Program-made: the position numbers and the translations under genes
NCBI RefSeq assembly: GCF_014879935.1
Contig: NZ_JACSRD010000215.1
Span: 1-52,085, forward strand
Direction: 5' to 3'
Source of the DNA: Prosthecobacter sp.
GTDB lineage: Bacteria; Verrucomicrobiota; Verrucomicrobiia; Verrucomicrobiales; Verrucomicrobiaceae
DNA length: 52,085 nt
The notes under the pieces: generated by a model
Database searches by the model: none
Seen by the model: the letters and a program-made list of their open reading frames with translations, nothing else
What the model was told of the DNA's origin: nothing
In this document: piece by piece, positions 24,137 through 32,880 of the stretch
Layout of the letters: each line of letters opens with the position of its first letter
How positions within the stretch are numbered: position 1 is the stretch's first letter

Positions 24137-25597
24137 ATGAAATCGCTCCTCGCCGCCTTCTTTGCCCTCGCTGCCACGGCTTTGGCCCAACCGAAGTTCA
24201 ATGTGCTGCACATCGTCTCGGATGACTTGAACACCTCCCTCGGCTGCTACGGGCATGCGCAGGTGAAATCGCCGCATATCGACAAGCTCGCGGCGACCGG
24301 TGTGCGCTTTGAGAAGGCCTACTGCCAGTATCCGCTGTGCAATCCGAGCCGCGCATCCTTCATGACTGGCATGCGGCCAGGCAGCACGAAGGTGTATGAA
24401 AACAGCACGCATTTCCGCAAGGCATTGCCGGACGTGCTCAGCATCCCGCAGACGTTTTCGAAGGCGGGCGCATTCGCGGCACGCGTCGGCAAACTGTATC
24501 ACTACGGCGTGCCGACGCAGATCGGCACCAGCGGCCTCGATGACGAGCCGTCGTGGCAGCAGGTCGTGAATCCCATCGGCCACGACAAGAAAGTCGAGGA
24601 TCAGATTCACACGCTCGTGCCCGGGCAGTTCGGCGGCACGCTGAGCTGGTTCAGCGATCCCTCCGACGAGCCGCAAACCGACGCCGTGGGCGCGGCGGAG
24701 GCCATCAAGCTGCTCGAAGCGAAGAAGGACGGCCCGTTTTACCTCGCGGTGGGCTTTTATCGACCGCACACGCCGTATGTCGCGCCCGCGAAGTATTTCG
24801 AAGGCTATCCCATCGACCAAATCCAGCTCGCCACCGGCCCGATGAAGGACGCACCGGGCATCCCGGTCGCCGCTTACGCCAGCTACAAAAAAGATCAGGA
24901 CCAACTCACCGACCCGATGCGCAAAGAGATCCTGCAGGCCTACTTTGCCTCCACCACCTTCATGGATGACCAGGTCGGGCAAGTCGTCGCCGCCATCGAG
25001 CGCCTCGGGCTGCGTGAGAAAACCGTGATCGTGTTTCACAGCGACCATGGCTACCATCTCGGCGATCACGGCTTGTGGCAAAAGCAAAGCATCTGGGAAA
25101 ACTCCGCCCGCGTGCCGCTCATCATCAGCGTGCCCGGCAACGCGAACAACGGCAAGAGCTGCCCGCGCCCCGTCGAGCTGATCGACCTCCACGCCACGCT
25201 CGCCGATGTGTGCGGCCTGCCGCTTCCGCAAAGCGATGGCACTAGTCTGAAGCCGCTGCTCGACAATCCCCAGGCTGCGTGGGACAAGCCCGCCTTCTCG
25301 CAAGTGCTCCGTGGTGCCCCCGTCGCCACCACCGCGCCGAACTTTGACCCGAAGAACCTCGAAAAAGGCAAGAAGGGCCCGGGGAAAGGAAAGGGCAAAG
25401 GCAAGGCTGGTGCCTTCCTCGGCGTCAGCGTGCGTACCGAGCAGTTCCGCTACACCGAATGGGACGAAGGCCGCCAGGGCGCGACCCTCTTCGACCTGCA
25501 AAACGATCCGCAAGAATCCAAAGACCTCGCCAAGGATCCCGCACACGCTGAGACCGTCGTGAAGATGAAAGCCATGCTCGCGGGGCTGAAGAAGTGA
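24137..25597 (+). CDS. Secreted sulfatase, iduronate-2-sulfatase-like
   Basis: A 486-aa exported type I sulfatase. After the signal peptide (to about residue 18), metal-binding SDD (28-30) sits in FNVLHIVSDDLNTSLGCYGH. The formylglycine site is CNPSRAS (Cys68), needing a maturase encoded elsewhere. DHGYHLGDHGLW supplies further metal and substrate ligands, and FYRPHTPYVAP is typical of iduronate-2-sulfatases. Near residue 415 a KKGPGKGKGKGK insertion adds a lysine-glycine loop that may bind polyanions. It would strip sulfate esters from polysaccharides outside the cytoplasm. A palindromic repeat follows the stop. Confidence 0.93.
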   Translation: MKSLLAAFFALAATALAQPKFNVLHIVSDDLNTSLGCYGHAQVKSPHIDKLAATGVRFEKAYCQYPLCNPSRASFMTGMRPGSTKVYENSTHFRKALPDVLSIPQTFSKAGAFAARVGKLYHYGVPTQIGTSGLDDEPSWQQVVNPIGHDKKVEDQIHTLVPGQFGGTLSWFSDPSDEPQTDAVGAAEAIKLLEAKKDGPFYLAVGFYRPHTPYVAPAKYFEGYPIDQIQLATGPMKDAPGIPVAAYASYKKDQDQLTDPMRKEILQAYFASTTFMDDQVGQVVAAIERLGLREKTVIVFHSDHGYHLGDHGLWQKQSIWENSARVPLIISVPGNANNGKSCPRPVELIDLHATLADVCGLPLPQSDGTSLKPLLDNPQAAWDKPAFSQVLRGAPVATTAPNFDPKNLEKGKKGPGKGKGKGKAGAFLGVSVRTEQFRYTEWDEGRQGATLFDLQNDPQESKDLAKDPAHAETVVKMKAMLAGLKK

Positions 25598-25607
25598 TCG
25601 ACGCGGA

Positions 25608-25672
25608 AGTTGGAGTGCAGGCTTTAGCCGATCCGAACGATCCCCAGATCGGCTAAAGCCTGGACTCCAACT
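25608..25672. repeat. REP-like palindrome (copy 1)
   Basis: Two 26-bp arms (25608-25633 and 25647-25672) match as reverse complements at 25 of 26 positions around a 13-base loop. The core is GGCTTTAGCCGATC. The left arm recurs exactly at 51954-51979, so this is a dispersed family. It lies between the sulfatase and metallo-beta-lactamase genes and would fold into a strong RNA hairpin that could protect or end the sulfatase mRNA; no T-run follows. Confidence 0.8.
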
Positions 25673-25733
25673 TTCCAACTCGATGCCGCTGGCAAGAAAG
25701 GGGCTCGTGAGGTTGATTTCAGGCTTTCCCGCC

Positions 25734-27650
25734 ATGAAACGCCTTCTCGCTGCTTTTGCCCTGTTTCCTGTGATGAGCCACGCGGCTTTGGAAGAGGTCG
25801 CGCCGGGGCTGTTTGTGTCGAAAGGCACCTGCAACACCTACATTCTCCGCGATGGCGATGCGGCGCTAGTCATTGATCCGGGCGATGCGAACGTGCTGGA
25901 GCAGATCGGTGTGAAGGATGTCGAGCAGGTGCTGCTCACCGGGCATCATCGTGAACTGCTGCAAGGCATCCAACGCCTCGACCGCAGCATCACGAAGGTG
26001 GCTGCGCCGAAGGAGGAGCAGGAGCTGTTCGAGACACCCACGGCTTTTCGAAAGTGGCATCCGAGGCTGGGGGACAAATTCAGCGTGCATGGTTCCAGCT
26101 ATGTGAGACCTCCGGCGCAGCCGGTGAAGGTGGATCGCTGGGTCGCCGATGGCGATGTGATCGAATGGCATGGCCGCACAATTCGCTGCGTGAGCACGCC
26201 GGGGCACTCGCCGGGCGGCACGAGCTATGTGTGGGAGGACAAGGTCTTCCTCGGCGGCGTGATGCACGATGGCGCGAAGATGACGAACTGGTTCGACACC
26301 GAATGGGACTACGGTTTCGCGAAGGGACTCGTTGCGTTGATGGGTTCGGTGGACCGATTGATCGCATTGAAGCCTGCGACGGCGTTTTCATCGCAGGGAC
26401 CGGTGATCGCGAAGGCCACCGAGCAGCTCAGCGAGTTCAAAACGAAGCTCGCCGACTTCCGGCCGGACTACGTCCGCGGCTATCCGGTGAATGATTTGTC
26501 GAAACGCGGCCCGCATCCGGCCACGAAACCGACGAAGGCGCACTACATCGTGCAGGTCTCGCCGCATCTGTACATGTTCGGCCCGGAGATGGCGGGGAAG
26601 AATTTTGCCATTCTCATCGCCGACACCGGCCACGCGTTGCTGCTGGACTGCGGTTTGTTCCCGAAGCTCGTTCTGGAGCGGATCATCAGCGACATGAAGG
26701 AGCATCTCGGGCTCAAACAGATCGACGCGTGCTGGATCTCCCACTCGCATGGCGATCACTTCACGCTCTTCCCGGCGCTGCAGGACCATGGCGTGAAGTT
26801 TTGGACGATGGGCAGCATCGCCGACAAGTGTGAGAACCCGCGCTTCTACGACTACCCCGCGATGATCGGCGCCTACAACGCAGGCTTTGAGAAGGCGAAG
26901 ATCGACCGCGTGCTGAAGGCGGGTGATGTGATCGAGTGGGAGGGTTACCAGCTTCACATCGACTGGATGCCCGGCCAGACGGAGTTCGGCAATGCGCTGT
27001 GGCTAATGCTGGATGGGAAGAAGGTCGTCTTCACCGGTGACAACCTTTTCGGCGATCCGAGCGATCCGGCGCAAAACGGCCACGAGTGCGTGAATGCCCG
27101 CAACAGCGCGATCATCGAGGAAGGCTATCTCGTGGCCGCGAAGTACCTGCAAAAGCTGCAGCCGGACATCATCATGGGTGCCCACGGCGTGCTCATGACG
27201 GAGCCCAAGGCCTTCATTGATCGCTACCACGACTGGGCGCTGCGGGCGATCAGCAAGTACAAGGCTCTCCTGCCCGATGCGGACTATGAATACGGCTTCG
27301 ATCCTTACTGGGTGAGTGCGTATCCATATCGTGTCGATCTCACGAAAGAGGACACGCAGGTCGTGCAGGTCACGGTGCGGAACTTTCGAGACAGGCCGCA
27401 AAAACATCGCGTGGTATTGAAAACGCCTCCGGGCATCGTGGCGGTGCCAAATGTGCTCGAAGGCAGCGTCGCCGCGAAAAGCCGTGAGAGCTTTCCGGTG
27501 ACGCTGAAGGTGCAAAATCGCAATCAACAGCCTGCGGGGGTGCAGATCGTGCCGTTTGACATCACGCTCGATGGCCGCCAACACGGAGAGCTGTTTGATT
27601 TCATCCTGATGACCCAGGAGCCGGTCAAAATCGAAGCCACCAAGCCATGA
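25734..27650 (+). CDS. Secreted tandem metallo-beta-lactamase-fold hydrolase
   Basis: A 638-aa protein. A signal peptide (MKRLLAAFALFPVMSHA) starts at ATG 25734; an upstream ATG at 25683 would bury it. Two MBL domains follow. The first (about 20-240) has lost the metal motif: the HxHxDH position reads GHHREL, though TPGHSPGGTSYV survives. The second (about 280-520) keeps HSHGDH in CWISHSHGDHFTLF, GDNLFGD and GAHG, and should bind two metals. The C-terminal 110 residues look like an Ig-like NEW-type domain. Its ATGA overlaps the DUF1501 gene. The substrate is unknown; the arrangement suggests an intact and a decayed duplicate. Confidence 0.82.
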   Translation: MKRLLAAFALFPVMSHAALEEVAPGLFVSKGTCNTYILRDGDAALVIDPGDANVLEQIGVKDVEQVLLTGHHRELLQGIQRLDRSITKVAAPKEEQELFETPTAFRKWHPRLGDKFSVHGSSYVRPPAQPVKVDRWVADGDVIEWHGRTIRCVSTPGHSPGGTSYVWEDKVFLGGVMHDGAKMTNWFDTEWDYGFAKGLVALMGSVDRLIALKPATAFSSQGPVIAKATEQLSEFKTKLADFRPDYVRGYPVNDLSKRGPHPATKPTKAHYIVQVSPHLYMFGPEMAGKNFAILIADTGHALLLDCGLFPKLVLERIISDMKEHLGLKQIDACWISHSHGDHFTLFPALQDHGVKFWTMGSIADKCENPRFYDYPAMIGAYNAGFEKAKIDRVLKAGDVIEWEGYQLHIDWMPGQTEFGNALWLMLDGKKVVFTGDNLFGDPSDPAQNGHECVNARNSAIIEEGYLVAAKYLQKLQPDIIMGAHGVLMTEPKAFIDRYHDWALRAISKYKALLPDADYEYGFDPYWVSAYPYRVDLTKEDTQVVQVTVRNFRDRPQKHRVVLKTPPGIVAVPNVLEGSVAAKSRESFPVTLKVQNRNQQPAGVQIVPFDITLDGRQHGELFDFILMTQEPVKIEATKP

Positions 27651-29056
27651 ATGCCTTTTCAAGACGCCAATTCCTCGAAACGGCCGCAGGCGGCATCGGC
27701 GGCCTCGCCTTGACGACGCTGCTGGCTCGTGGAGCGCAGCCGCATCATGCCGCAAGGGCCAGCCGGGTGATCCAGATCTTCTGTCCCGGCGGCATGAGCC
27801 AGGTGGACACGTTTGATCACAAGCCGGAGCTGATCCGGCGCGCCGGGAAACCCTTCGATCCTGATGGCAAGCTGCAGTTCTTCGCGTCGAAGCCCGGCAA
27901 CTGCCAGCCGGGCTGGTGGCCGTTCCGCCAGCATGGCGAATGCGGGCGCTGGATGAGCGATTTGTTTCCGAAACTGGCGACGCATGTCGATGACATCGCG
28001 TTTATCCACTCGATGCAGAGCAAGACGGCGCTGCATGGCCCGGGCTGTTTCATGATGAACACCGGCCAGACGCTGCCCGGTTTTCCCAGCATGGGTGCCT
28101 GGGTGACGTATGGCCTGGGCAGCGAGAGCGAGAACCTGCCTGCGTTCGTCGTGCTGCCAGATCCGCGTGGTTTGCCGCCTGGAGGGCCGATCAACTGGGG
28201 GGCGGGATTCCTGCCCGCCGTGCATCAAGCCACCACGTTGGATGGGTCGAATGCCGAGCAGCCCATCGCCGATCTGTTTCCACCAAAGGACTTCAGCGGC
28301 ACCGGCCGTGCGGAGGACCGGCGCACGCTCGCTTTTCTGCAGAAACTCAACGCCAGTCACCGCGATGCGCGGAAGGCCAACACCGAGCTCGACGCACGCA
28401 TCGCCGCCTATGAGATGGCCGCACGTTTGCAGCTCAGCGCTCCCGAGGTCACCGATCTCCACGGCGAGACGGAGCTGACGCGGCGGCTTTACGCGCTCGA
28501 CGATCCCGAAATCGGCCCGTTTGGCCGCCAGTGCCTGCTCGCGCGTCGTCTCGCCGAACGCGGCGTGCGCTTCATCCAGATCTACTGCGGCGCTGAAAAC
28601 ACCACCGCGAAGAAAATCCGGCCAAACTGGGACAGTCACGAGGACCTCGTGCGCGACCACGGCTACTGGGGCGCGGTGCTCGACACCGGTGCCAGCGCCT
28701 TGCTGGCCGATCTGAAGTCACGCGGCATGCTGGACAGCACGCTGGTCATCTGCACGACGGAGTTTGGCCGCCAGCCGGCCGCGCAAGGCACCGGCGGCAA
28801 AGGTCGCGACCACAATGCCGGTGCCTTCACCGCGTGGATGGCCGGTGGCGGCATCCGCGGCGGCACGGCCTACGGTTCCACGGACGATCTCGGCTTCCAG
28901 GCGGTCGAAAACGCCGTGCACAGCTATGAACTGCACGCCACGGCGCTGCATCTGCTCGGGATTGACCACGAGAAGCTCACCTTCTATCACAACGGCCTCC
29001 AGCAGCGCCTGACCGGCCTCGAAGGCCACGGCGTCATTCACGACATCCTCGCCTGA
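27647..29056 (+). CDS. DUF1501 protein, Tat-exported
   Basis: A 469-aa protein of the alkaline-phosphatase/sulfatase-like DUF1501 family. The N-terminus SRRQFLETAAGGIGGLALTTLLARG is a twin-arginine signal. Seen after it: IFCPGGMSQVDTFDHKPEL, GPGCFMMNTGQ, PSMGAWVTYGLGSE, AERGVRFIQIYCG, NWDSHEDLVRDHG, TTEFGRQP and GRDHNAGAFTAWMAGGGIRGG, all hallmarks of the family. DUF1501 genes commonly sit beside PSD1 genes; here the PSD1 gene is 7 kb upstream, and this one is translationally coupled to an MBL hydrolase instead. The biochemical role is unproven in general. Confidence 0.9.
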   Translation: MNAFSRRQFLETAAGGIGGLALTTLLARGAQPHHAARASRVIQIFCPGGMSQVDTFDHKPELIRRAGKPFDPDGKLQFFASKPGNCQPGWWPFRQHGECGRWMSDLFPKLATHVDDIAFIHSMQSKTALHGPGCFMMNTGQTLPGFPSMGAWVTYGLGSESENLPAFVVLPDPRGLPPGGPINWGAGFLPAVHQATTLDGSNAEQPIADLFPPKDFSGTGRAEDRRTLAFLQKLNASHRDARKANTELDARIAAYEMAARLQLSAPEVTDLHGETELTRRLYALDDPEIGPFGRQCLLARRLAERGVRFIQIYCGAENTTAKKIRPNWDSHEDLVRDHGYWGAVLDTGASALLADLKSRGMLDSTLVICTTEFGRQPAAQGTGGKGRDHNAGAFTAWMAGGGIRGGTAYGSTDDLGFQAVENAVHSYELHATALHLLGIDHEKLTFYHNGLQQRLTGLEGHGVIHDILA

Positions 29057-29057
29057 C

Positions 29058-30044
29058 ATGCCTTCAGACACACCACACATCGCGATCATCGACTGGCGCA
29101 CGGCTCCGCAAGGAGATGCGGAGTCGGCCATCGAGAAGAACATCATCGGCAGCGCCGCGAAAGTGACGCGGCATCTTTGCGACACGGATGCGGATCTGGA
29201 TGACGAGATCGCAGGCGCGAATGCCATCATCATCTGGCACAACATGCCGCTGACCGCGCAAGGCATCGCGAAGCTGAAGCATTGCCGGGCGATCATTCGG
29301 AACGGCGTCGGTTTTGACAGCGTGGACATCGCGGCGGCGCGGGAGCGTGGCATCGCGGTGTGCAATGTGCCGGATTACGGCACGGAGGAGGTGGCGGATC
29401 ATGCGATCACGCTCGCGATGGCGCTTTGCCGGCAGCTTTTCCCGCTGGATGCGGAGGCGAAGACGCTCGGATGGAACATCAAGGTCGGCGCGAGGCTGCG
29501 GCGGCTGCGCGAGCTGACGTTTGGCATCGTCGGCCTCGGCCGCATCGGCACGGCGACGGCGCTGCGCGCGAAAGCGCTCGGTTTCCGCGTGGTGTTTCAC
29601 GATCCGTATCTGCCGAACGGCGCGGACAAGGCGGTGGGCATCGCGCGCGTGCGCTCGCTCGATGAATTGCTCGCGCAGAGCGATGTGTTGTCGCTGCACT
29701 GCCCGCTGAATGACGAAACGCGCCATTTCATCGCCGAACGTGAGCTGGCGCTGCTCAAACCGGGAGCGTTTGTGGTGAACACAGCGCGCGGCGGCGTCAT
29801 CAAAAAGACGGCGATCCTCGCGGCCTTGCGTGACGGTCGTCTCGCCGGTGCAGGGCTCGATGTGATCGAGGACGAGCCGCTGCGCAGCGCGGAAGAGGCG
29901 GCGACGCCGAATCTGATCGCGACGTGCCATGCGGCCTTTTGCAGCGTGGAATCGAAGATCGAGATGCGCAGCACCTCCGCACGGATTGCTCTGGCCGCGG
30001 TGACAGGCAAAAGCCTGGAAAATGTCGTCAACGGAGTCGTTTGA
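29058..30044 (+). CDS. CtBP-like D-2-hydroxyacid dehydrogenase
   Basis: A 328-aa NAD-dependent oxidoreductase. The substrate domain has NGVGFDSVDIAAARERGIAVCNVPDYGTEEVADHAI. The Rossmann domain shows GIVGLGRIGTATALRA followed by VVFHDPYLP. The catalytic triad is the Arg in NTARGGV, the Glu in GLDVIEDEPL and the His in TCHAAFCS. NVPDYGTEEVADH marks the CtBP/phosphoglycerate dehydrogenase-like branch; these often act on unusual sugar acids. It starts one base after the DUF1501 stop, so the MBL-DUF1501-dehydrogenase-DUF1080 run is one operon, consistent with sugar-acid catabolism. Confidence 0.9.
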   Translation: MPSDTPHIAIIDWRTAPQGDAESAIEKNIIGSAAKVTRHLCDTDADLDDEIAGANAIIIWHNMPLTAQGIAKLKHCRAIIRNGVGFDSVDIAAARERGIAVCNVPDYGTEEVADHAITLAMALCRQLFPLDAEAKTLGWNIKVGARLRRLRELTFGIVGLGRIGTATALRAKALGFRVVFHDPYLPNGADKAVGIARVRSLDELLAQSDVLSLHCPLNDETRHFIAERELALLKPGAFVVNTARGGVIKKTAILAALRDGRLAGAGLDVIEDEPLRSAEEAATPNLIATCHAAFCSVESKIEMRSTSARIALAAVTGKSLENVVNGVV

Positions 30045-30049
30045 CCGCC

Positions 30050-30643
30050 ATGCGCCTTCTTGCTGCCATCCTTTTCGCCGTCGTCCAGATCAGCGCCGCT
30101 GAACCGGCGGTGCTGCTTCAGGAGTCATTCAAAGAAGACCTGTCCAAGGACTGGTTCTGGGGTCTGGGCACCTGGAGGGCTGAAAACGGCGTCCTGCGCG
30201 GTTTTGAGTCCGGCGCACGTCGTCATGGGCCGGTGAAGATGCGCAAACTGCCGCTGAAGGATGCGACAGTGGAGTGCGAGTTCCGCCTCGAAGGCAAGGC
30301 GACCTTTGCCGGCGTCATTTTCAACGGCTCGCAGGAACGAGGACACCTCGTGCATCTCGTGATGAGCAGGGATCAGCTCCGCATCCTGGCTCATCCGAAG
30401 AAAGGCGAGACGAAGGAACTGCTGAAAACGCCTGCGAAACTCGCCGTGGGCGAGTGGCATCAGGTGAAACTCGTTTTCAAAGGCCCGACGATGTCCGCCA
30501 CGATCGACGGGCAGACAATTTCCGCCGAGAACGACTGCATTGCCGAGGAGAAGCTGACGTTTGGCCTGGGAGGTGACTCGGGCGGGCCGGAAGGCGAGAA
30601 AGCGGGCGCGTTGGAGTTCCGCGGCTTGAAGATCACGCAGTGA
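30050..30643 (+). CDS. Secreted DUF1080/LamG-like protein
   Basis: A 197-aa exported protein; the signal peptide runs to about residue 17 (MRLLAAILFAVVQISAA). The body is a single concanavalin-like beta sandwich: LLQESFKEDLSKDWFWGLGTWRAENGVLRGFE at the start, then HLVHLVMSRDQLRIL and GEWHQVKLVFKGPTMSATIDGQ. This resembles DUF1080 (3-keto-disaccharide hydrolase) domains that bind or cleave sugars. ATG 30050 is chosen for the signal peptide; it is five bases after the dehydrogenase stop, continuing the operon. Its end overlaps the convergent DUF2238 gene by 11 bases. Confidence 0.75.
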   Translation: MRLLAAILFAVVQISAAEPAVLLQESFKEDLSKDWFWGLGTWRAENGVLRGFESGARRHGPVKMRKLPLKDATVECEFRLEGKATFAGVIFNGSQERGHLVHLVMSRDQLRILAHPKKGETKELLKTPAKLAVGEWHQVKLVFKGPTMSATIDGQTISAENDCIAEEKLTFGLGGDSGGPEGEKAGALEFRGLKITQ

Positions 30644-31256
30644 TCCTGGTTCGGAAGCGGATGATCAGCGCGGCGATGATCGTGCCGACGAGGTTGGCCA
30701 CGAGATCCCAGCCGGTGTTCTCATAGCCGCCGACGTTTGTGTTCGGAATGGTGAGCACGGCGATGAATTCGATCACCTCGTTCAGAGCACCGAAGCCCAT
30801 GCCTGCGGCAGCACAGAGCGCCAGCATGCCGAAGGTCGGCCGCACGGAACCGCCGTCCGGCTGTCGCAACGCCTGACGGAGGATGTGCCAGCAAAGCCAC
30901 GTGGTGATGCCGAAACCGTAGGCGTGGACGATTTGATCGTATTTCAGCAGGTCGGGGATGAGCCAGAGGCTGTAGAGCACCTCGTGGTCGCCATTGTAGG
31001 GCCAGCCGGACGGCAGCGGACAGAGACCGCCGGCCATGTGCGCCAGTCCCCAGACGGAAAAGGCCCACAGCAGGCCGGCAGTCAGCTTCACGCGGCGGTG
31101 AACGAGGCTCATCACGGCGATGAGCACGAGCATGACCACGATGTAGAAAACGAACTCACGATTGCCACGCGAGACCGACACCGAGGCGGCCAGGGCGATG
31201 TAGGCGGCATTGAACAGGAAGACCGGCAGCAGCTTCGCGGGAGGAGAGGTGCTCAT
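30633..31256 (-). CDS. DUF2238 integral membrane protein
   Basis: A 207-aa inner-membrane protein with about six helices. The pattern GLCPLP...NGDHEVLYSLWLIPDLLKYDQIVHAYGFG and GMGFGALNEVIEFIAVLTIPNTNVGGYENTGWDLVANLVG matches DUF2238 (YjdF-like) proteins; the conserved His, Glu, Asn and Asp within helices suggest a polar intramembrane site. Function unknown. ATG 31256 (MSTSPPAKLL) is preferred over 31322, which would add 22 residues without resemblance. Divergent from the glucan biosynthesis gene. Confidence 0.82.
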   Translation of the reverse strand: MSTSPPAKLLPVFLFNAAYIALAASVSVSRGNREFVFYIVVMLVLIAVMSLVHRRVKLTAGLLWAFSVWGLAHMAGGLCPLPSGWPYNGDHEVLYSLWLIPDLLKYDQIVHAYGFGITTWLCWHILRQALRQPDGGSVRPTFGMLALCAAAGMGFGALNEVIEFIAVLTIPNTNVGGYENTGWDLVANLVGTIIAALIIRFRTRITA

Positions 31257-31356
31257 GCCCTCATCATGGCCGGGCTGCCCGCCCTGTGGCAAGAGCTTCC
31301 TGCCACTCAGGTTGACTGGCATCCCTCGTGCTGCATCCTAGCGCCGCTCCCCCCGC

Positions 31357-32880
31357 ATGAAATTGCCCCTCCCGCTTTCCGTCCTGTCGCTGCTCGCCTC
31401 GCCTGCCCTGTCACAGGTGGCGCTGGATTCGGTGAAAAGCTTCAGTGATCTGGAAAAAGTGGCCGCGCAGCTTGCCACACAGCCTTACCAGGCACCGTCG
31501 CAGCAGCTCGATCCGTTCTTTGAGGGTCTGAAATACGACGGGCACCGCCAGATCCGCTTCCTGCGCGACAAGGCGCTTTTCGCCGACCTCGGCGACACGT
31601 ATCGCATCGAGTTCTTCCATCCGGGCTGGATGTTCAAGAAGCCGGTCGTCTTTTACAACATGCAGGCGACGAAGACGGTGGATGTGCCGTTCGATCGCAG
31701 CCACTTTGAGTATGGCGAGCTGAAGGTGCCTGCGGATGCGAAGAATCCGGTGGGCTACGCGGGATTTCGTGTGCTGGCACCGGACTCGCTGGTGAAGCGA
31801 CCGTTCGAGTTCATGGTCTTCATGGGCGCCAGCTACTATCGCGCGGTGACGACCGAGCTGGGCTACGGCATCTCGGCACGCGGCGTGGCGGTGAACACGA
31901 TCGGCGGCGAGCCGGAGGAGTTCCCCGACTTCACACATTTCTGGTTCCAGCAGCCGAAGCCGGGCGACAAGTCGTTCAAGCTGCTCGCACTGCTGAACGG
32001 GCCGAGCATCACCGGCGCGTATGAGTTTGAATCGATGCCAGGGGTGACCACGGAGATGAAAATCAAGGCCACGCTGCACCTGCGCAAGCCGGTGAAGATG
32101 CTCGGCATCGCCCCGTTCTCGAGCATGTTCTGGTTCGGCGAGAATTCGAGCCCGAAGCCTTATGATTTCCGGCCTGAGGTTCACGACTCGGACGGTTTGC
32201 AGATCGAAATCGAGGGCGGGCCGTCGATCTGGCGTCCGCTGGATGTCAGCCGCGACCTGCGTCTGAGCATTTTCGAGACGGACAGGCTGAAGGGCTTCGG
32301 TCTGGCCGAACGCGACCGTGACTTCAACAACTTCCAGGACCTGGAGGCGGCCTATCATCGCCGTCCGGCGGTGTGGGTGGAGCCGGTGAGCGGATTCGGC
32401 AAAGGTGCGGTCACATTGGTGGAGCTTTCCACCGGCGAGGAGACCTGGGACAACATCGTGGCGATGTGGAAGCCGGATCAACTGCCCGCGACGCCAGCCG
32501 AGCCGCTGAAGGTCGAGTACAAGCTCAACTGGCTCGACCAGCACGAGCCGGGCAAGCTGTGCAAGGTGATCAGCTCACGTCGTGGCTTTGTGATGGACTC
32601 GGACGACCATCTTTACGTCATCGACTTTCAACAACGGGAAGTGCGGTTCAATCCATTCGACCAGAAACGGACGCAGCCACCGGACATCGACGTGGTGCTC
32701 AGCGGCGGCGAGGGCAAGGTGGTGGACAAGCGCGTGATGTTGAACACCGAAACCGGCGGCTGGCGTGCCTTCTTCAAGCTCGACATTCCCGAGAAGACCA
32801 ACCTGCTGGAGATCATGATGGAGCTGAAAACAGGCAAGGAAGTGATCTCCGAACGCTGGATGTACCAGTGGCGTCGATGA
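31357..32880 (+). CDS. Periplasmic glucan biosynthesis protein, OpgG/MdoG-like
   Basis: A 507-aa exported protein of the OpgG/OpgD family, which shapes osmoregulated periplasmic glucans. The signal peptide (to about residue 19) precedes VAAQLATQPYQ and LKYDGHRQIRF, the family's N-terminal marks. Later come YGISARGVAVNT, GAYEFESMPGVTTEM, GIAPFSSMFWFGENS, the charged RPEVHDSDGLQIE, and FGLAERDRDFNNFQDLEAAYHRRPAVWVEPVSGFGKG. The catalytic-type acidic residues are thus kept. No OpgH-type synthase is in the window. It shares four bases with rsgA (ATGA), a surprising pairing of envelope and ribosome functions. Confidence 0.9.
   Translation: MKLPLPLSVLSLLASPALSQVALDSVKSFSDLEKVAAQLATQPYQAPSQQLDPFFEGLKYDGHRQIRFLRDKALFADLGDTYRIEFFHPGWMFKKPVVFYNMQATKTVDVPFDRSHFEYGELKVPADAKNPVGYAGFRVLAPDSLVKRPFEFMVFMGASYYRAVTTELGYGISARGVAVNTIGGEPEEFPDFTHFWFQQPKPGDKSFKLLALLNGPSITGAYEFESMPGVTTEMKIKATLHLRKPVKMLGIAPFSSMFWFGENSSPKPYDFRPEVHDSDGLQIEIEGGPSIWRPLDVSRDLRLSIFETDRLKGFGLAERDRDFNNFQDLEAAYHRRPAVWVEPVSGFGKGAVTLVELSTGEETWDNIVAMWKPDQLPATPAEPLKVEYKLNWLDQHEPGKLCKVISSRRGFVMDSDDHLYVIDFQQREVRFNPFDQKRTQPPDIDVVLSGGEGKVVDKRVMLNTETGGWRAFFKLDIPEKTNLLEIMMELKTGKEVISERWMYQWRR

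Noticed and set aside
24122-25837. 571-codon open frame antisense to the sulfatase
   Set aside because: Shadow of the sulfatase frame; it also runs through the REP-like palindrome and has no domain.
32373-32876. N-terminal extension of rsgA inside the opgG-like gene
   Set aside because: Out of frame to the recognised OpgG-like protein; RsgA homology begins at MKLNLLDLGW, ATG 32877.
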